This document shows positions 13,172 through 20,258 of a stretch of 64,000 nt of DNA, piece by piece; position 1 is the first letter of the stretch, and each line of letters starts with the position of its first letter. A model generated the notes under the pieces. It worked only from the letters and a program-made list of their open reading frames with translations. It had not been told where the DNA came from and did no database searches. The position numbers were made by a program, and so were the translations under genes. The stretch spans positions 992,001 to 1,056,000 of the forward strand of contig NZ_JACDUR010000001.1 in NCBI RefSeq assembly GCF_013761175.1. Reading direction: 5' to 3'. The DNA is from Nonomuraea soli. Its GTDB lineage: Bacteria; Actinomycetota; Actinomycetes; Streptosporangiales; Streptosporangiaceae.

Positions 13172-14340
13172 AACGGCAGCCTCGCCGTGACCCGGAAGCC
13201 GCCCCGCGGGCCCGCCCCCGTCTCCAGGGAGCCGCCCAGGGCCTGGCATCGTTCCCGCATGCCCGCCAGGCCGTGCCCCGTCGCGGGCGACCCTGCGGGG
13301 CCCCGGCCGTCGTCGCTGACCTCGATGGCCAGCTCCGCCGCGCCGTAGCGCAGCAGAACCCGAGCGGTCGCGCCCGGCCCCGCGTGGCGCAGGACATTGG
13401 TGAGCGACTCCTGCACGCACCGGTAGGCCGCGTGCCCCGTGTCGTCGGGTACGGCACGCGCCCGGCCCTCCACCTCGGCCTCCACCGGCACCCCGGCGTT
13501 GCGCACCGCGTCGAGGAGCGTGCCGAGCCGTTCGAGGCCCTCGGCGCGCGCGCCGCCCTCCCGCAGCTCGCCGACCGTGGCGCGCAGGGACGCCAGCGCC
13601 TCCTTGGCCGCCGAGCGGATCGAGGCGACGGAACCGGAGACGGCGTCCGTGTCGTGGGCGGGCAGGCGCTCCAGCATGCGCAGCGTCGCCGCCGCCTGGA
13701 CGGCGATCCCCGCCATGCTGTGCGCCACCACGTCGTGCAACTCCCTGGCGATACGCAGGCGCTCCTCCACCACCCGCCGCTCGCCCTCACGCCGCGCCTG
13801 GGCGACCCTGGCCTCCGCCGCCTCCCTGCGGGAGGAGACCATCTCGCCGAGCAGCACCGGGCCGCCGAAGATGGCCGCCACGACGCCGAAGAACGCCACC
13901 ACGGTGCCCGTGGCCGTGGCCGCGTCGCCGTACAGGGCCACGATCCTGGGCACCCAGCGGGCGGCGGCCAGCACCGCGACCGCCAGCGCCAGCAGCACCT
14001 CGCGCCGGTGCCTGCCGGTCAGCGCCGCCGTGAGCAGGCAGAGCATCACCGGCAGGACCACGGGACCGACGGGGTAGCCGCCGGCCATGTACGCGGCGAA
14101 CAGGCCCACCGTCAGCCACAACGCCAGGCGCGGACGGGTGGAGCGCACCACCAGGGCCAGGGCCGACAGGACGAGCAGGGTGAGCGCCAGCCAGTCGAGA
14201 TCGGTGTTGCCGAGGCGGACCGGAGGGTTGCCTCCGGTGTCGTAGACGTAGACGGGCACCGACACGGTCAGCGCGCCGGCCAGCTGGACCGGCACCATCG
14301 CCAGGGCCAGGAGCCAGTCGCGGGTGGGGGGCACGGTCAA
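13168..14340 (-). CDS. Membrane histidine kinase (HisKA_3 type)
   Basis: A 390-residue sensor kinase partner of the response regulator. The N-terminal half has about five to six hydrophobic segments and no large extracellular domain. The dimerisation and phospho-acceptor box RIARELHDVVAHSMAGIAVQ lies near residue 200, followed by a HATPase domain with the N box and G boxes (ISDDGRGPAG..ATGHGLAGMRERC). The TTG start at 14340 overlaps the stop of the upstream polyprenyl synthase gene (TTGA), suggesting one transcript. The stimulus cannot be read from sequence; this class often senses the membrane itself. Confidence 0.9.
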   Translation of the reverse strand: MTVPPTRDWLLALAMVPVQLAGALTVSVPVYVYDTGGNPPVRLGNTDLDWLALTLLVLSALALVVRSTRPRLALWLTVGLFAAYMAGGYPVGPVVLPVMLCLLTAALTGRHRREVLLALAVAVLAAARWVPRIVALYGDAATATGTVVAFFGVVAAIFGGPVLLGEMVSSRREAAEARVAQARREGERRVVEERLRIARELHDVVAHSMAGIAVQAAATLRMLERLPAHDTDAVSGSVASIRSAAKEALASLRATVGELREGGARAEGLERLGTLLDAVRNAGVPVEAEVEGRARAVPDDTGHAAYRCVQESLTNVLRHAGPGATARVLLRYGAAELAIEVSDDGRGPAGSPATGHGLAGMRERCQALGGSLETGAGPRGGFRVTARLPL

Positions 14341-15338
14341 ATCGTACGGTGCACGACCTGCCGGCTCAGGGCCAGCAGCACGTCACGGGCGGGATTGGCG
14401 GGCAGCGCGCGGGCCACGGCCGCGGCCTCGGCGGCGTAGCGCTCGACCTCGGCGCGGGCGGTGAGCATCGCGGGGGAGCCGCGCAGCAGCGTCAGGGCCT
14501 CGGCGTGCAGGGAGGGGTCGGTGAGCGGGCCCAGGGCCAGCAGCTCCGCCAGCCGCCCGGACTCCAGGGCCAGGGCGTGCAGCGCGGGAAGCGTCAGGAC
14601 CCCCGCCCGCAGGTCGGTTCCCGCGCCCTTGCCCGACTCGTCCGGCTCCGACAGCACGTCGATCAGGTCGTCCGACAGCTGGAACGCCATTCCCAGCAGC
14701 TCGCCGTACTCCGCCAGCGCGGCCGTGACGTGCGGCGGCGCGCCCGCGCACAGGCCCCCGAGCCGTGCCGAGAACCGGATGAGCGCGGCCGACTTCTCCT
14801 GCAGAACCTGCAGATAGTGGTCGAGCCGGTCGTCGCCGGGCGCGGGACCGGCGCTCTCGCGGACCTGCCCCGCCACCAGGTGCGCCACGCATCTCGCCTG
14901 CTCCACGCGGGCCTGCTCGGGCAGCTCCAGCCCCGCCGCGCGGGCGAAGAGGTAGTCGCCCACGAGGATCGCGACCTTGGTGTCCCACTTCACGTGCGCG
15001 CTCGGCACCCCGTGACGCAGCGGGGCCTCGTCCATCACGTCGTCGTGGTAGAGCGAGGCCGCGTGCACCAGCTCCACGCTCGCCGCCGCCGGGATCACCG
15101 ACGGCGCGCCCGGATCGCCGAACTCGGCGCCGAGAAGCACCAGCAGCGGGCGCAGCCGTTTGCCGCCCGCCTCCAGGAGATGTCCGGCCGCCTCGCGCAG
15201 CATCGGGAAGCCGTCGGAGACCGCCTCCCTCAGGTGCATTTCCACGAGTTCTAGCCTGTCCGAAACTCGGGCGGCCATGGCGGGGCCGCCCGCTCGCACC
15301 AGTTCCCGCATGCTCGGCAGACCCGGATCCGGCTTCAT
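14337..15338 (-). CDS. Polyprenyl diphosphate synthase
   Basis: A 333-residue trans-isoprenyl diphosphate synthase that should condense isopentenyl diphosphate onto an allylic primer, probably for the menaquinone side chain. It shows the substrate-binding GGKRLRPLLVLL, the first Asp-rich motif DDVMD in YHDDVMDEAPLRHG and the second FQLSDDLIDVLSE. Chain length is uncertain. The ATG start has GAGGGAG eight bases upstream. It is the first gene of an operon with the histidine kinase and response regulator, an unusual pairing. Confidence 0.88.
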   Translation of the reverse strand: MKPDPGLPSMRELVRAGGPAMAARVSDRLELVEMHLREAVSDGFPMLREAAGHLLEAGGKRLRPLLVLLGAEFGDPGAPSVIPAAASVELVHAASLYHDDVMDEAPLRHGVPSAHVKWDTKVAILVGDYLFARAAGLELPEQARVEQARCVAHLVAGQVRESAGPAPGDDRLDHYLQVLQEKSAALIRFSARLGGLCAGAPPHVTAALAEYGELLGMAFQLSDDLIDVLSEPDESGKGAGTDLRAGVLTLPALHALALESGRLAELLALGPLTDPSLHAEALTLLRGSPAMLTARAEVERYAAEAAAVARALPANPARDVLLALSRQVVHRTI

Positions 15339-15637
15339 GTCGATCTCCCTCCGTCCCTTCGATGCTGCCGCCCGGCGCGCGCGGGATCATCGGCCCGCAG
15401 GAGGGTTCCGAGACTGCGCCCGGGGGAGAAGGCTGCTCCCCGGGGAGTAGTTCGCGGGAGGCTGAATACGCGGAAGTGAGGGCGATTTGATGGACGGGCG
15501 GTAGTTTTTTCGGCACACAGGGTGATGAAGTTGATTTTGTGATGAGAGAAACCGCTCTTGACGTTGCTAAGGAGCCGTTGACCAGCTACTTTCCCTTTTC
15601 GACCGAGTACATCGACAGAAATTCGAGGTGACCCGGC
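15339..15637. other. Divergent intergenic region between the polyprenyl synthase and mihF
   Basis: About 300 bases without a gene, lower in GC toward mihF (TTTTTT and several A/T runs near 15500-15600). It must hold the promoters of both divergent genes. I see a 12-bp palindrome CTCCCCGGGGAG at 15436-15447 and two TTGAC-type hexamers near 15557-15581, but no clear paired -10 box. Confidence 0.5.
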
Positions 15638-15961
15638 GTGGCTCTTCCTCCCCTGACCCCTGAGCAGCGCGCCGCAGCCCTGGAGAAGGCTGCCAAGGCC
15701 CGCAAAGAGCGTGCCGAGGTCAAGAACGATCTCAAGCACGGTCGCATCGCGCTCGCTGAGGTGCTCAAGAACGGGCAGACCGACGACGTCATCGGCAAGA
15801 TGAAGGTTTCGGCCCTGCTGGAGTCGCTCCCCGGCGTGGGCAAGGTCCGCGCCAAGCAGCTCATGGAGCGGCTGCAGATCGCCGAGTCCCGCCGCGTGCG
15901 GGGCCTCGGTGCGAACCAGCGGGCAGCCCTCGAGCGCGAGTTCGGTGCCGGCGAGGGCTAA
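15638..15961 (+). CDS. mihF: Integration host factor, actinobacterial type
   Basis: A 107-residue nucleoid protein of the actinobacterium-specific IHF family, which binds DNA through a helix-two-turn-helix fold and shapes the nucleoid. The N-terminal basic helix (LTPEQRAAALEKAAKARKER) and the H2TH core LESLPGVGKVRAKQLMERLQI match the family. The start is GTG at 15638. It lies directly before gmk and rpoZ, the usual actinobacterial order. Confidence 0.93.
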   Translation: MALPPLTPEQRAAALEKAAKARKERAEVKNDLKHGRIALAEVLKNGQTDDVIGKMKVSALLESLPGVGKVRAKQLMERLQIAESRRVRGLGANQRAALEREFGAGEG

Positions 15962-15991
15962 TCTCGTTAGCACCACAAGCGCTAGCAGTAC

Positions 15992-16624
15992 ATGGGGGTA
16001 GGAGAAGTGACCGAAGGTTCCATCATTGGTGACTTCTCTCCCTCGAGACGCCTGACGGTCCTGTCCGGTCCGTCGGGCGTCGGCAAGTCCACGGTCGTCG
16101 CCGAGATCCGCAGGGCACACCCCGAGGTGTGGCTGTCGGTCTCGGTGACCACCAGGAAACCCCGCCCCGGCGAGCAGCACGGGGTGGAGTACTTCTTCGC
16201 CGACGACCCCGAGTTCGACCGCCTCGTCGCGAGCGGCGAACTTCTGGAGTGGGCGGAGTTCGCGGGCAACCGGTACGGCACGCCGCGCCGTCCCGTGCTC
16301 GACAAACTCGCCGCGGGCGTGCCCACCCTGCTGGAGATCGACCTCCAGGGCGCGCGCCAGGTACGGCAGAGCATGCCGGAGGCGCTGCTGGTCTTCCTCG
16401 CCCCGCCCACCTGGGAGGAGCTGGAGAAGCGGCTGCGCGGCCGGGGCACCGAGCCCGACGACGTCATCGCCCGCCGCCTCGACGCGGGGCGCGTCGAGAT
16501 GGCCGCCGAGCCCGAGTTCGACACCACGCTGGTCAACACGGACGTCCACGATGTATGCGTGCAGCTGATAGCCTTGATGACTGACCCATCCGCGGTCACT
16601 ATCGCTTCCAACCGAGAGGTCTGA
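15992..16624 (+). CDS. gmk: Guanylate kinase
   Basis: Phosphorylates GMP to GDP. The 210-residue protein has the P-loop GPSGVGKST near residue 26, the GMP-binding region [19 protein letters not shown], and the lid and adenine region ([17 protein letters not shown]). The start may be ATG at 15992 or GTG at 16007; the sequence GGGGGTAGGAG between them could act as the ribosome site for the GTG. It is 30 bases after mihF and 5 bases before rpoZ, so probably one operon. Confidence 0.94.
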   Translation: MGVGEVTEGSIIGDFSPSRRLTVLSGPSGVGKSTVVAEIRRAHPEVWLSVSVTTRKPRPGEQHGVEYFFADDPEFDRLVASGELLEWAEFAGNRYGTPRRPVLDKLAAGVPTLLEIDLQGARQVRQSMPEALLVFLAPPTWEELEKRLRGRGTEPDDVIARRLDAGRVEMAAEPEFDTTLVNTDVHDVCVQLIALMTDPSAVTIASNREV

Positions 16625-16629
16625 CGCAC

Positions 16630-16899
16630 GTGGCAGGCATTGTCCCGGTGGCCGAGGGCATCACCAACCCGCCCATCGACACGCTGCTCGACATCGTCGA
16701 CAGCAAGTACTCCCTGGTGATCATGGGTGCGAAGCGGGCTCGCCAGATCAACGCCTACTACTCCCAGCTGGGCGAGGGCCTGCTGGAGTACGTGGGGCCG
16801 CTGGTCGAGACCCACGCCCAGGAGAAGCCGCTCTCGATCGCGCTGCGCGAGATCTCCGAGGGGCTGCTCACCGCCGAGCCCATCGAAGGCGCGGTCTGA
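16630..16899 (+). CDS. rpoZ: RNA polymerase omega subunit
   Basis: An 89-residue protein that assists RNA polymerase assembly. It has the omega core [31 protein letters not shown] and the helical end [13 protein letters not shown]. The GTG start follows the gmk stop by five bases. A hairpin at 16916 follows, ending the mihF-gmk-rpoZ group or thinning transcription into coaBC. Confidence 0.96.
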   Translation: MAGIVPVAEGITNPPIDTLLDIVDSKYSLVIMGAKRARQINAYYSQLGEGLLEYVGPLVETHAQEKPLSIALREISEGLLTAEPIEGAV

Positions 16900-16915
16900 G
16901 CCAGGCTCCACAGAC

Positions 16916-16939
16916 GCCCGGTGGCCGGTGCCACCGGGC
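16916..16939 (+). terminator. Hairpin after rpoZ
   Basis: GCCCGGTGGC (16916-16925), loop CGGT, then GCCACCGGGC (16930-16939): a perfect 10-bp stem 16 bases after the rpoZ stop, without a T tract. The next 195 bases before coaBC hold no recognised gene. Confidence 0.6.
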
Positions 16940-17134
16940 TTCGCTGTGCCCGGGATCTCCGGCGCCTGCGCGCCTCCCGCTCCCACGCCCTGGGCCCCCG
17001 TCCCTTTACCCCCTTCACCCCCGCTTTCCCGGGGCCGGATGACCATCGGGTCGCCGGCGATGGTTGGCTGGGCTCGGAAACCTCGCGCCTCGGCGAAGGC
17101 CCGCGCGATCGGTGACACGGAGGAGGGTCCGGCA

Positions 17135-18331
17135 GTGAAGAACGTCGTGCTGGGAGTGGGAGCCGGCATCGCCGCCTACAAGGCGTGCGAGCTGCTGCGC
17201 CACTTCACCGAGTCCGGCCACCGGGTCCGGGTGGTGCCCACCCGCGACGCCCTGCGATTCGTCGGCGAGCCCACCTGGGCCGCCCTGTCCGGGCAGCCGG
17301 TCACGACCGACGTGTGGGACTCCGTCCACGAGGTGCCCCACGTGCGCATCGGCCAGGAGGCCGACCTCGTCGTGGTGGCGCCCGCCACCGCCGACATCCT
17401 CGCCAAGGCCGCCCACGGCCTGGCCGGCGACCTGCTCACCAACACCCTGCTCACCGCCCGCTGTCCGGTCGTGTTCGCGCCCGCGATGCACACCGAGATG
17501 TGGGAGCATCCCGCGACCAGGGCCAACGTCGAGACCCTGCGCTCGCGCGGCGCCATCGTCATCGACCCGGCCGTCGGCCGCCTGACGGGCAAGGACACCG
17601 GCCCCGGCCGGCTCCCCGACCCGTCGTCGATCTTCGAGGTCTGCTCGCGCATCCTGCGCGGCGCGCCCCACGATCTCGCCGGCCGTACGGTCGTGATCTC
17701 CGCGGGCGGCACCCGCGAGGCGATCGACCCGGTGCGCTTCATCGGCAACCGCTCCTCGGGCCTGCAGGGCTACGCGCTGGCCCGTACGGCCGCCGCGCGC
17801 GGGGCCGAGGTGGTGCTCGTCGCCGCCAACGTGGCGCTGCCCGATCCGGCCGGGGCGAAGGTGGTGCGCGTGGAGTCGGCGCTGGAGCTGCGCGAGGCGG
17901 TGCTGGCCGCCTCGGCCTCGGCCGACGTGGTGGTGATGGCCGCGGCCGTGGCGGACTTCCGTCCGGCGGACCCGCGCGGCTCGAAGATCAAGAAGACCTC
18001 GGGGGAGCCCGACCCCATCGACCTGGTGAAGAATCCCGACATCCTGGCGGAGCTGGGCGAGCGGCGCCGCGACGGTGTGCCGTACCCGCGCGTGATCGTC
18101 GGCTTCGCCGCCGAGACCGACGACGTGCTCGCCAACGGGCAGGCCAAGCTCGAACGCAAGGGCTGCGACCTGCTCGTGGTCAACCAGGTCGGCGGCGGCC
18201 TCGCCTTCGGCACCCCCGACAACGCCGCGACCGTCCTGGTGGCGGGCGGGCAGCCGGTGGAGGTGCCGCGCGGTCCCAAGGACGACGTGGCCGACGCGGT
18301 CTGGGACCAGGTCGCCGCGCGCCTGTCCTGA
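17135..18331 (+). CDS. coaBC: Bifunctional phosphopantothenoylcysteine decarboxylase / phosphopantothenate-cysteine ligase
   Basis: Carries out two steps of coenzyme A synthesis. The N-terminal flavoprotein (CoaC) domain has GVGAGIAAYKACELLR, the catalytic-His region around EVPHVRI and the PAMHTEMWEHP motif; the C-terminal CoaB domain begins near residue 185 (VVISAGGTREAIDPVRFIGNRSSG, AAAVADFRP, KIKK). The GTG at 17135 is chosen as start because AGGAGGG lies seven bases upstream; an upstream extension in the same frame is proline-rich shadow sequence. Length 398 residues is normal. Confidence 0.95.
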   Translation: MKNVVLGVGAGIAAYKACELLRHFTESGHRVRVVPTRDALRFVGEPTWAALSGQPVTTDVWDSVHEVPHVRIGQEADLVVVAPATADILAKAAHGLAGDLLTNTLLTARCPVVFAPAMHTEMWEHPATRANVETLRSRGAIVIDPAVGRLTGKDTGPGRLPDPSSIFEVCSRILRGAPHDLAGRTVVISAGGTREAIDPVRFIGNRSSGLQGYALARTAAARGAEVVLVAANVALPDPAGAKVVRVESALELREAVLAASASADVVVMAAAVADFRPADPRGSKIKKTSGEPDPIDLVKNPDILAELGERRRDGVPYPRVIVGFAAETDDVLANGQAKLERKGCDLLVVNQVGGGLAFGTPDNAATVLVAGGQPVEVPRGPKDDVADAVWDQVAARLS

Positions 18332-18418
18332 CAGGCCGGATCCGGACATTCCGCTTGCCTGATCAGCTGTTGCACCCCCTGGCCCGGCTGCGGATACTGG
18401 GCCAAAGGGGGACAGTGC

Positions 18419-18787
18419 ATGCCGGTGAGCTCCACTATCAGAGACCGTTGCCGGACCTTCCTCAGCCGTGACGAGGAGATCCGCTACGTATTCCCGGCCC
18501 TGTCGGTGGGGCCGCCCGGAATGACCAACTTCCTCGTCGTGGTGACCGGCCGCTTCGTGCGCGTGCTGGCCACCCGGATGTTGCGCGCCGACCGGCCCGT
18601 CTCGGTCTACGCGACCTACCCCAGGAAGACGCGGCTGGGACCACTCCTGTACGGCCCCGGCCCGCTGATCGAGGTGGGACCGATGACGCTCGAGATAGAC
18701 GAGGAGTACGCTGCCGTGGTCTGCGCCGCAGACGCGGAGGTGTTCGCCCCGGAGACCCTTCCGCCCGATCCCCTGCCCGATCTTTGA
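18419..18787 (+). CDS. Small conserved protein, PH-like fold suspected
   Basis: A 122-residue protein I do not firmly recognise. It begins RDRCRTFLSRDEEIRYVFPAL and contains short beta-strand-like stretches (NFLVVVTGRFVRVLAT, PMTLEIDEEYAAVVCAA), a pattern seen in bacterial pleckstrin-homology-like proteins that start with a dee-I motif. There is no signal peptide or membrane segment. AGGGGGA lies seven bases before the ATG. It stands alone between coaBC and metK. Function unknown. Confidence 0.6.
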   Translation: MPVSSTIRDRCRTFLSRDEEIRYVFPALSVGPPGMTNFLVVVTGRFVRVLATRMLRADRPVSVYATYPRKTRLGPLLYGPGPLIEVGPMTLEIDEEYAAVVCAADAEVFAPETLPPDPLPDL

Positions 18788-18935
18788 ATCCACGGGGTTC
18801 GGTATCTGGACGATTTCGCTACGCGTCCCGGGGTACGGCTACACTTCGGCGAAGCCTGATTCGACGGAGTGGCGCCGGTCAACCCGCCGCAGGCGTTACA
18901 AACCGTCAGCAGCCGCTGCATGAGGAGCCACTGAG

Positions 18936-20123
18936 TTGTCACGTCGCCTGTTCACTTCCGAGTCGGTCACAGAGGGCCACCCGGACAAGATCGCCGACCA
19001 GATCAGTGACGCGATTCTCGACGCCATGCTCAAGGACGACCCCAAGAGCCGGGTCGCCGTCGAGACGCTGATCACCACCGGCCAGGTCCACGTCGCGGGC
19101 GAGGTGACGACCGAGACCTACGTCGACATTCCCGCGCTCATCCGCGAGACCATCCTGGGCATCGGCTACGACGCCTCCCACAAGGGCTTCGACGGCGCCT
19201 CCTGCGGCGTGTCGGTGTCCATCGGCGCGCAGTCGCCCGACATCGCCCAGGGCGTCGACGACGCCCACGAGCACCGCGAGGAGGGCGCCGGCGACGAACT
19301 CGACCGCCAGGGCGCCGGCGACCAGGGCCTCATGTTCGGCTACGCGACGAACGAGACCGCCGAGCTGATGCCGCTGCCGATCCTGCTGTCGCACAAGCTC
19401 GCCCGCCGCCTGTCCGAGGTGCGCAAGTCCGGCACCGTGCCGTACCTCCGCCCCGACGGCAAGACCCAGGTCACCATCGAGTACGACGGCGACAAGCCCG
19501 TCCGCCTCGACACCGTCGTCGTCTCCACGCAGCACGCGGCCGAGATCGACCTGCGCGAGATGCTCACCCCCGACATCAAGGAGCACGTCGTCGACTTCGT
19601 GCTCAAGGACGTCGACATCGACACCGAGGGCTACCGCCTGCTGGTCAACCCGACCGGCCGCTTCGAGATCGGCGGCCCGATGGGCGACGCCGGCCTCACC
19701 GGCCGCAAGATCATCGTCGACACCTACGGCGGCATGGCCCGCCACGGTGGCGGCGCCTTCTCCGGCAAGGACCCGTCGAAGGTCGACCGCTCGGCCGCCT
19801 ACGCCATGCGCTGGGTCGCCAAGAACGTCGTCGCCGCCGGCCTCGCCGACCGCTGCGAGGTCCAGGTCGCCTACGCCATCGGCAAGGCGCACCCGGTCGG
19901 CCTGTTCGTCGAGACCTTCGGCACCGAGAAGGTCGAGGTGGAGAAGATCCAGCAGGCCGTGCTCGCGGTCTTCGACCTCCGCCCGGCCGCGATCATCCGC
20001 GACCTCGACCTGCTGCGCCCGATCTACTCCGAGACCGCCGCCTACGGCCACTTCGGCCGTGAGGGCTTCTCCTGGGAGTCGACCGACCGCGCCGACGCCC
20101 TGCGCCAGGCCGCCGGCCTGTAA
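18936..20123 (+). CDS. metK: S-adenosylmethionine synthetase
   Basis: Makes SAM from methionine and ATP. The 395-residue protein has [20 protein letters not shown], the [12 protein letters not shown] signature, [34 protein letters not shown] and the C-terminal GHFGRE. The start is an unusual TTG at 18936, with GAGGAG eight bases upstream. I looked for a SAM-type riboswitch in the 148-base leader and could not support one. A 17-bp hairpin terminator follows. Confidence 0.97.
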   Translation: MSRRLFTSESVTEGHPDKIADQISDAILDAMLKDDPKSRVAVETLITTGQVHVAGEVTTETYVDIPALIRETILGIGYDASHKGFDGASCGVSVSIGAQSPDIAQGVDDAHEHREEGAGDELDRQGAGDQGLMFGYATNETAELMPLPILLSHKLARRLSEVRKSGTVPYLRPDGKTQVTIEYDGDKPVRLDTVVVSTQHAAEIDLREMLTPDIKEHVVDFVLKDVDIDTEGYRLLVNPTGRFEIGGPMGDAGLTGRKIIVDTYGGMARHGGGAFSGKDPSKVDRSAAYAMRWVAKNVVAAGLADRCEVQVAYAIGKAHPVGLFVETFGTEKVEVEKIQQAVLAVFDLRPAAIIRDLDLLRPIYSETAAYGHFGREGFSWESTDRADALRQAAGL

Positions 20124-20136
20124 CCCGCGCCCGTCC

Positions 20137-20174
20137 GAAGGAGCCGCACCCCGGGACCGGGGTGCGGCTCCTTC
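20137..20174 (+). terminator. Strong terminator after metK
   Basis: A perfect 17-bp inverted repeat (20137-20153 and 20158-20174) with a 4-base GGAC loop begins 14 bases after the metK stop. It is one of the longest hairpins in the window. Confidence 0.9.
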
Positions 20175-20246
20175 GTTCATGCCCGCACGACCGGGTACGG
20201 CCAAGCGCGCCGGTGGCGGTTGGCAATCGATCATGGCGGGGTCTGG

Positions 20247-20252
20247 TAGACC
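20247..20252 (+). promoter_or_regulatory. Possible leaderless -10 box of priA
   Basis: TAGACC lies six bases before the priA GTG. It matches the spacing of the other leaderless boxes here but ends in C, not T, so it is weaker. Confidence 0.4.
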
Positions 20253-20258
20253 TTTCCC

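Noticed and set aside
12473..15338. Terpenoid biosynthetic cluster around the polyprenyl synthase
   Set aside because: No cyclase, P450 or other tailoring gene is present; a quinone-tail role is simpler.
15436..15447. 12-bp palindrome CTCCCCGGGGAG as an operator
   Set aside because: Short GC palindromes are expected at this base composition, and there is no second copy at a related promoter.
18788..18935. SAM riboswitch in the metK leader
   Set aside because: I could not find the conserved core of SAM-I, SAM-II or SAM-IV elements in these 148 bases.
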